This document shows positions 62,073 through 64,000 of a DNA stretch of 64,000 nt, in pieces; positions within the stretch are counted from its first letter, which is position 1; every line of letters begins with the position of its first letter. The stretch is from Bradyrhizobium sp. CCBAU 53338 (GTDB taxonomy: Bacteria; Pseudomonadota; Alphaproteobacteria; Rhizobiales; Xanthobacteraceae). Below the pieces are notes generated by a model. That model was not told the DNA's origin, did not search any database, and worked only from the letters and a program-made list of their open reading frames with translations. The stretch covers positions 5,704,001 to 5,768,000 of the forward strand of contig NZ_CP030048.1 of assembly GCF_015291665.1 (NCBI RefSeq), read 5' to 3'. The position numbers and the translations under genes were made by a program.

Positions 62073-63191
62073 TCAGGAGGATCGGCCCGATGCTGGGGCC
62101 AACGCGTGCGCAATCACCTTGCGCATGACATTGGGCAGCGCCTCGCCGGACAGCGTCGCGATCGGCACCCAGCGCATGCCTTCGGGCGCGCGCGTGCGGG
62201 CCTCGGCCTTCGCCGTGTAGACCACGAGCTCCAGCGGAAAATGCGTGAAGACGTGGGTGACGACGCCGACCTTGCGTTGCCAGCGCGACAGCCCCTTCAT
62301 GTCAGGCGCCTGCCCTTTCGCCGTCGCGTCCTCCTGGCCGGCGAGCCAGTCAGAACCCGGCACTTCGGTCATGCCGCCGAGCAGGCCCTTCTCGGGCCTC
62401 GAGCGGACCAGCAACTCGCCGCCGCGGGTGACGACGAAGGCGGCGCCGCGCCGCAGCGTTCCGCTCTTCTTCGGTGCCTTGCGCGGAAACGTCTCCTGCG
62501 TACCCAGTGCACGCGCCGTACAATCCGCAGAGAACGGGCATAGCGAGCAGGCCGGCTTCTTCGGCGTGCAGATCGAGGCGCCGAGATCCATCAGGGCCTG
62601 CGCGCTATCGCCGGCGCGAGAATTCGCCAGCAGCGTCGCTGCCAGTTGCTGGATCAGGGACTTTGCCTGCGGCAGCTCTTCCTCGACCGCGAACAGGCGC
62701 GACACCACGCGCTCGATATTGCCGTCGACAGGCATGGTGTGGCGATCGAAGGCGATCGCCGCAATCGCTGCCGCGGTGTATGGGCCGATTCCCGGCAGCG
62801 CGCGCAGGCCCTCCTCGGTATCGGGGAAGGTGCCGCCATGCTCGCGCGTCACCGCGACGGCGCAGGCGTAGAGATTGCGCGCGCGCGAATAGTAGCCGAG
62901 CCCGGCCCACATCCGCAGCACGTCATCAAGCGAAGCGCTCCCGAGCGCCGTAACGTCAGGCCAGCGCGCGACGAATTTTTCGAAGTAGGGCCCGACCGCC
63001 TTTACCGTGGTCTGCTGCAGCATGATCTCCGACAGCCAGACGCAATAGGGATCCGACGCCTCCCCTGGCGCGGCGCGCCAGGGCAGCCGGCGACGGTGGC
63101 GGTCGTACCATTGGAGGAGCGCAATCGGACGCGACGCGGTCTCGGGCTGACTGGGTTCCGATTTCGCCTTAGGGGCGGATTTGGGGCTCAT
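62073..63191 (-). CDS. mutY: Adenine DNA glycosylase
   Basis: A 372-residue base-excision repair enzyme that removes A opposite 8-oxoG. LSEIMLQQTTVKAVGPYF has the catalytic Glu, ALPGIGPYTAAAIAAIA the helix-hairpin-helix, PVDGNIERV the active-site Asp, and C-x6-C-x2-C-x5-C (CTPKKPAC to DC) the [4Fe-4S] loop. The C-terminal NUDIX-like domain senses 8-oxoG. ATG 63191 is used. Divergent from the DUF721 gene, as in other alphaproteobacteria. Confidence 0.96.
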   Translation of the reverse strand: MSPKSAPKAKSEPSQPETASRPIALLQWYDRHRRRLPWRAAPGEASDPYCVWLSEIMLQQTTVKAVGPYFEKFVARWPDVTALGSASLDDVLRMWAGLGYYSRARNLYACAVAVTREHGGTFPDTEEGLRALPGIGPYTAAAIAAIAFDRHTMPVDGNIERVVSRLFAVEEELPQAKSLIQQLAATLLANSRAGDSAQALMDLGASICTPKKPACSLCPFSADCTARALGTQETFPRKAPKKSGTLRRGAAFVVTRGGELLVRSRPEKGLLGGMTEVPGSDWLAGQEDATAKGQAPDMKGLSRWQRKVGVVTHVFTHFPLELVVYTAKAEARTRAPEGMRWVPIATLSGEALPNVMRKVIAHALAPASGRSS

Positions 63192-63313
63192 GCTCTGACT
63201 GTAGCGACAACCCACCGGCCTCTCCACGCCATGCCCGCGCTCGTCGTGGGCATCCACGTCTTTCTTCGCTGCAGGGAGTCTGCCGGCCGCACGTCGGGGT
63301 GCTATAAGGCCCC

Positions 63314-63805
63314 ATGGCCAAATTCCCACCCAAACCCGGCCCCATCAGCGCCAAGCCGCTCGGGATCCTGCTCGACGACGTCTTTGCCGAAGCCTATGCC
63401 AAGCAGGGATTTGCGGCCCGCGAGTTGGTGACGCGGTGGGCGGAGATCGCCGGGCCCGAGATCGCCGCCCATGCCGAGCCGCTGAAGATGCAATGGCCGC
63501 GCCCCGTGGAGGGCCAGCCGCAGGAGCCGGCGACGCTTGTGTTGCGGGTCGAAGGTCCGATGGCACTGGAGATCCAGCATTCCGCCGACGTCATCCTGGA
63601 ACGGGTCAACCGCTTCTTCGGCTGGAGCGCGGTCGGCAAGCTCGCCTTCCGCCAGGCTCCCCTGTCGCGCGCCCGGCGCCCGGTGCGTCCCGGCCCGCCT
63701 GACCCCAAGGTCGTCGCCAAGGTGGCGGAGGGCCTCGGCGACATCGCAGACGAAGAACTGAAGTCGGCGCTGGCGCGGCTTGGGGCCGCCATCAAGCGAA
63801 ATTGA
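63314..63805 (+). CDS. DUF721 (DciA-like) protein
   Basis: A 163-residue protein with KPLGILLDDVFAEAYAKQGF, WAEIAGPEIAAHAEP and a LVLRVEGPMALEIQHSADVI core, then a Pro/Arg-rich linker. This is the DUF721 layout, whose DciA members load the replicative helicase in bacteria without DnaC. The place between mutY and a DsbA-like gene is conserved in alphaproteobacteria. Helicase loading is family-level inference. Confidence 0.85.
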   Translation: MAKFPPKPGPISAKPLGILLDDVFAEAYAKQGFAARELVTRWAEIAGPEIAAHAEPLKMQWPRPVEGQPQEPATLVLRVEGPMALEIQHSADVILERVNRFFGWSAVGKLAFRQAPLSRARRPVRPGPPDPKVVAKVAEGLGDIADEELKSALARLGAAIKRN

Positions 63806-63947
63806 GCCTCATTCCGGAGCCAATCTGGACCCCTCCTTGCCGCTCACCATTGCCTCAAACCACGTTTCAAGCTAGCGACAGGCCGCCTGGGAACCTTTGA
63901 GCCTTGACGAGAATCCTGGCGAGACCACATCAATTCGGGAGCCGACC

Positions 63948-64000
63948 TTGATCATTACCCGCCGCGCCTTCACCACGATGCTCTCGCTGACCGGCCTTGC
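63948..64000 (+). CDS. Start of a probable exported DsbA-like protein (partial)
   Basis: TTG 63948 with GGGAG at 63937-63941 begins MIITRRAFTTMLSLTGL and runs off the window. RRAFTT followed by a hydrophobic stretch looks like a Tat-type signal. The mutY-DUF721-dsbA order known in the group makes a DsbA family protein likely; the sequence itself shows only the signal. Confidence 0.55.
   Translation, partial: MIITRRAFTTMLSLTGL

Overview
The window is GC-rich alphaproteobacterial chromosome, most like Bradyrhizobium or a near relative. The support is a CcrM-type GANTC methyltransferase, a nadABC operon with NadQ-like operators, a direct-repeat LexA box of the alphaproteobacterial type (GTTC-N7-GTTC), a DUF6894 protein, many methyl-accepting chemotaxis proteins, a bacteriophytochrome with its own haem oxygenase, and several families of palindromic intergenic repeats typical of that genus. 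Apart from one insertion sequence and the repeats it reads as ordinary core genome. I found no CRISPR array, prophage, rRNA or tRNA gene. Species assignment is inference.

Layout. 1-3.9 kb: the tail of an unidentified gene, a degenerate-Nudix regulator (probably NadQ) and a large DUF2339 membrane protein. 3.9-9.8 kb: three chemoreceptors in tandem on the minus strand with different sensor halves and nearly identical signalling halves. 10-13.5 kb: two small or secreted unknowns, then an MFS transporter followed by an AcuI-type reductase in one likely operon. 13.6-17.5 kb: the de novo NAD operon nadA-nadB-nadC behind two operator-like palindromes. 17.5-27.8 kb: a SleB hydrolase, pyruvate phosphate dikinase with a Lys/Ala-rich tail, small membrane or secreted proteins, glyQ-glyS and an S49 peptidase. 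28-33.7 kb: a TrmN6-like methyltransferase with DUF2007, a polyprenyl diphosphate synthase, an HxlR regulator coupled to a FabF-like synthase, a LysE exporter and an alpha/beta hydrolase. An IS630-type element (33.75-34.79 kb) sits exactly in the stop codon of that hydrolase.

34.8-44.1 kb: ispE, a TPR protein, ETF-ubiquinone oxidoreductase, a family-4-like uracil-DNA glycosylase, a GT39-type membrane protein, rnhB and a radical SAM protein with a LexA box in front of it. 44.3-47 kb: phosphoketolase followed by only the first part of acetate kinase, which is cut off by a repeat element. 47-54.5 kb: an RMD1/DUF155 protein, a small glycosyltransferase, a MarR-GNAT fusion behind a 34-bp palindrome, moaB, a zinc metallopeptidase, ccrM with GANTC sites touching its start codon, and a glutathione transferase. 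54.5-64 kb: the bphO-bphP operon, a SnoaL/LysR divergent pair, another glutathione transferase, an FAD monooxygenase, a thioesterase, mutY, a DUF721 gene and the first codons of a probable DsbA-like protein.

The most useful observations are regulatory: NadQ-like sites before nadA, a LexA box before the radical SAM gene, inverted repeats before the HxlR, MarR-GNAT and MFS genes, and GANTC plus a CtrA-like site before ccrM. The most useful structural ones are the IS630 insertion that remakes a stop codon, the acetate kinase remnant, and a uracil-DNA glycosylase lacking some expected iron-sulfur cysteines. I do not see a clearly novel multi-gene system.
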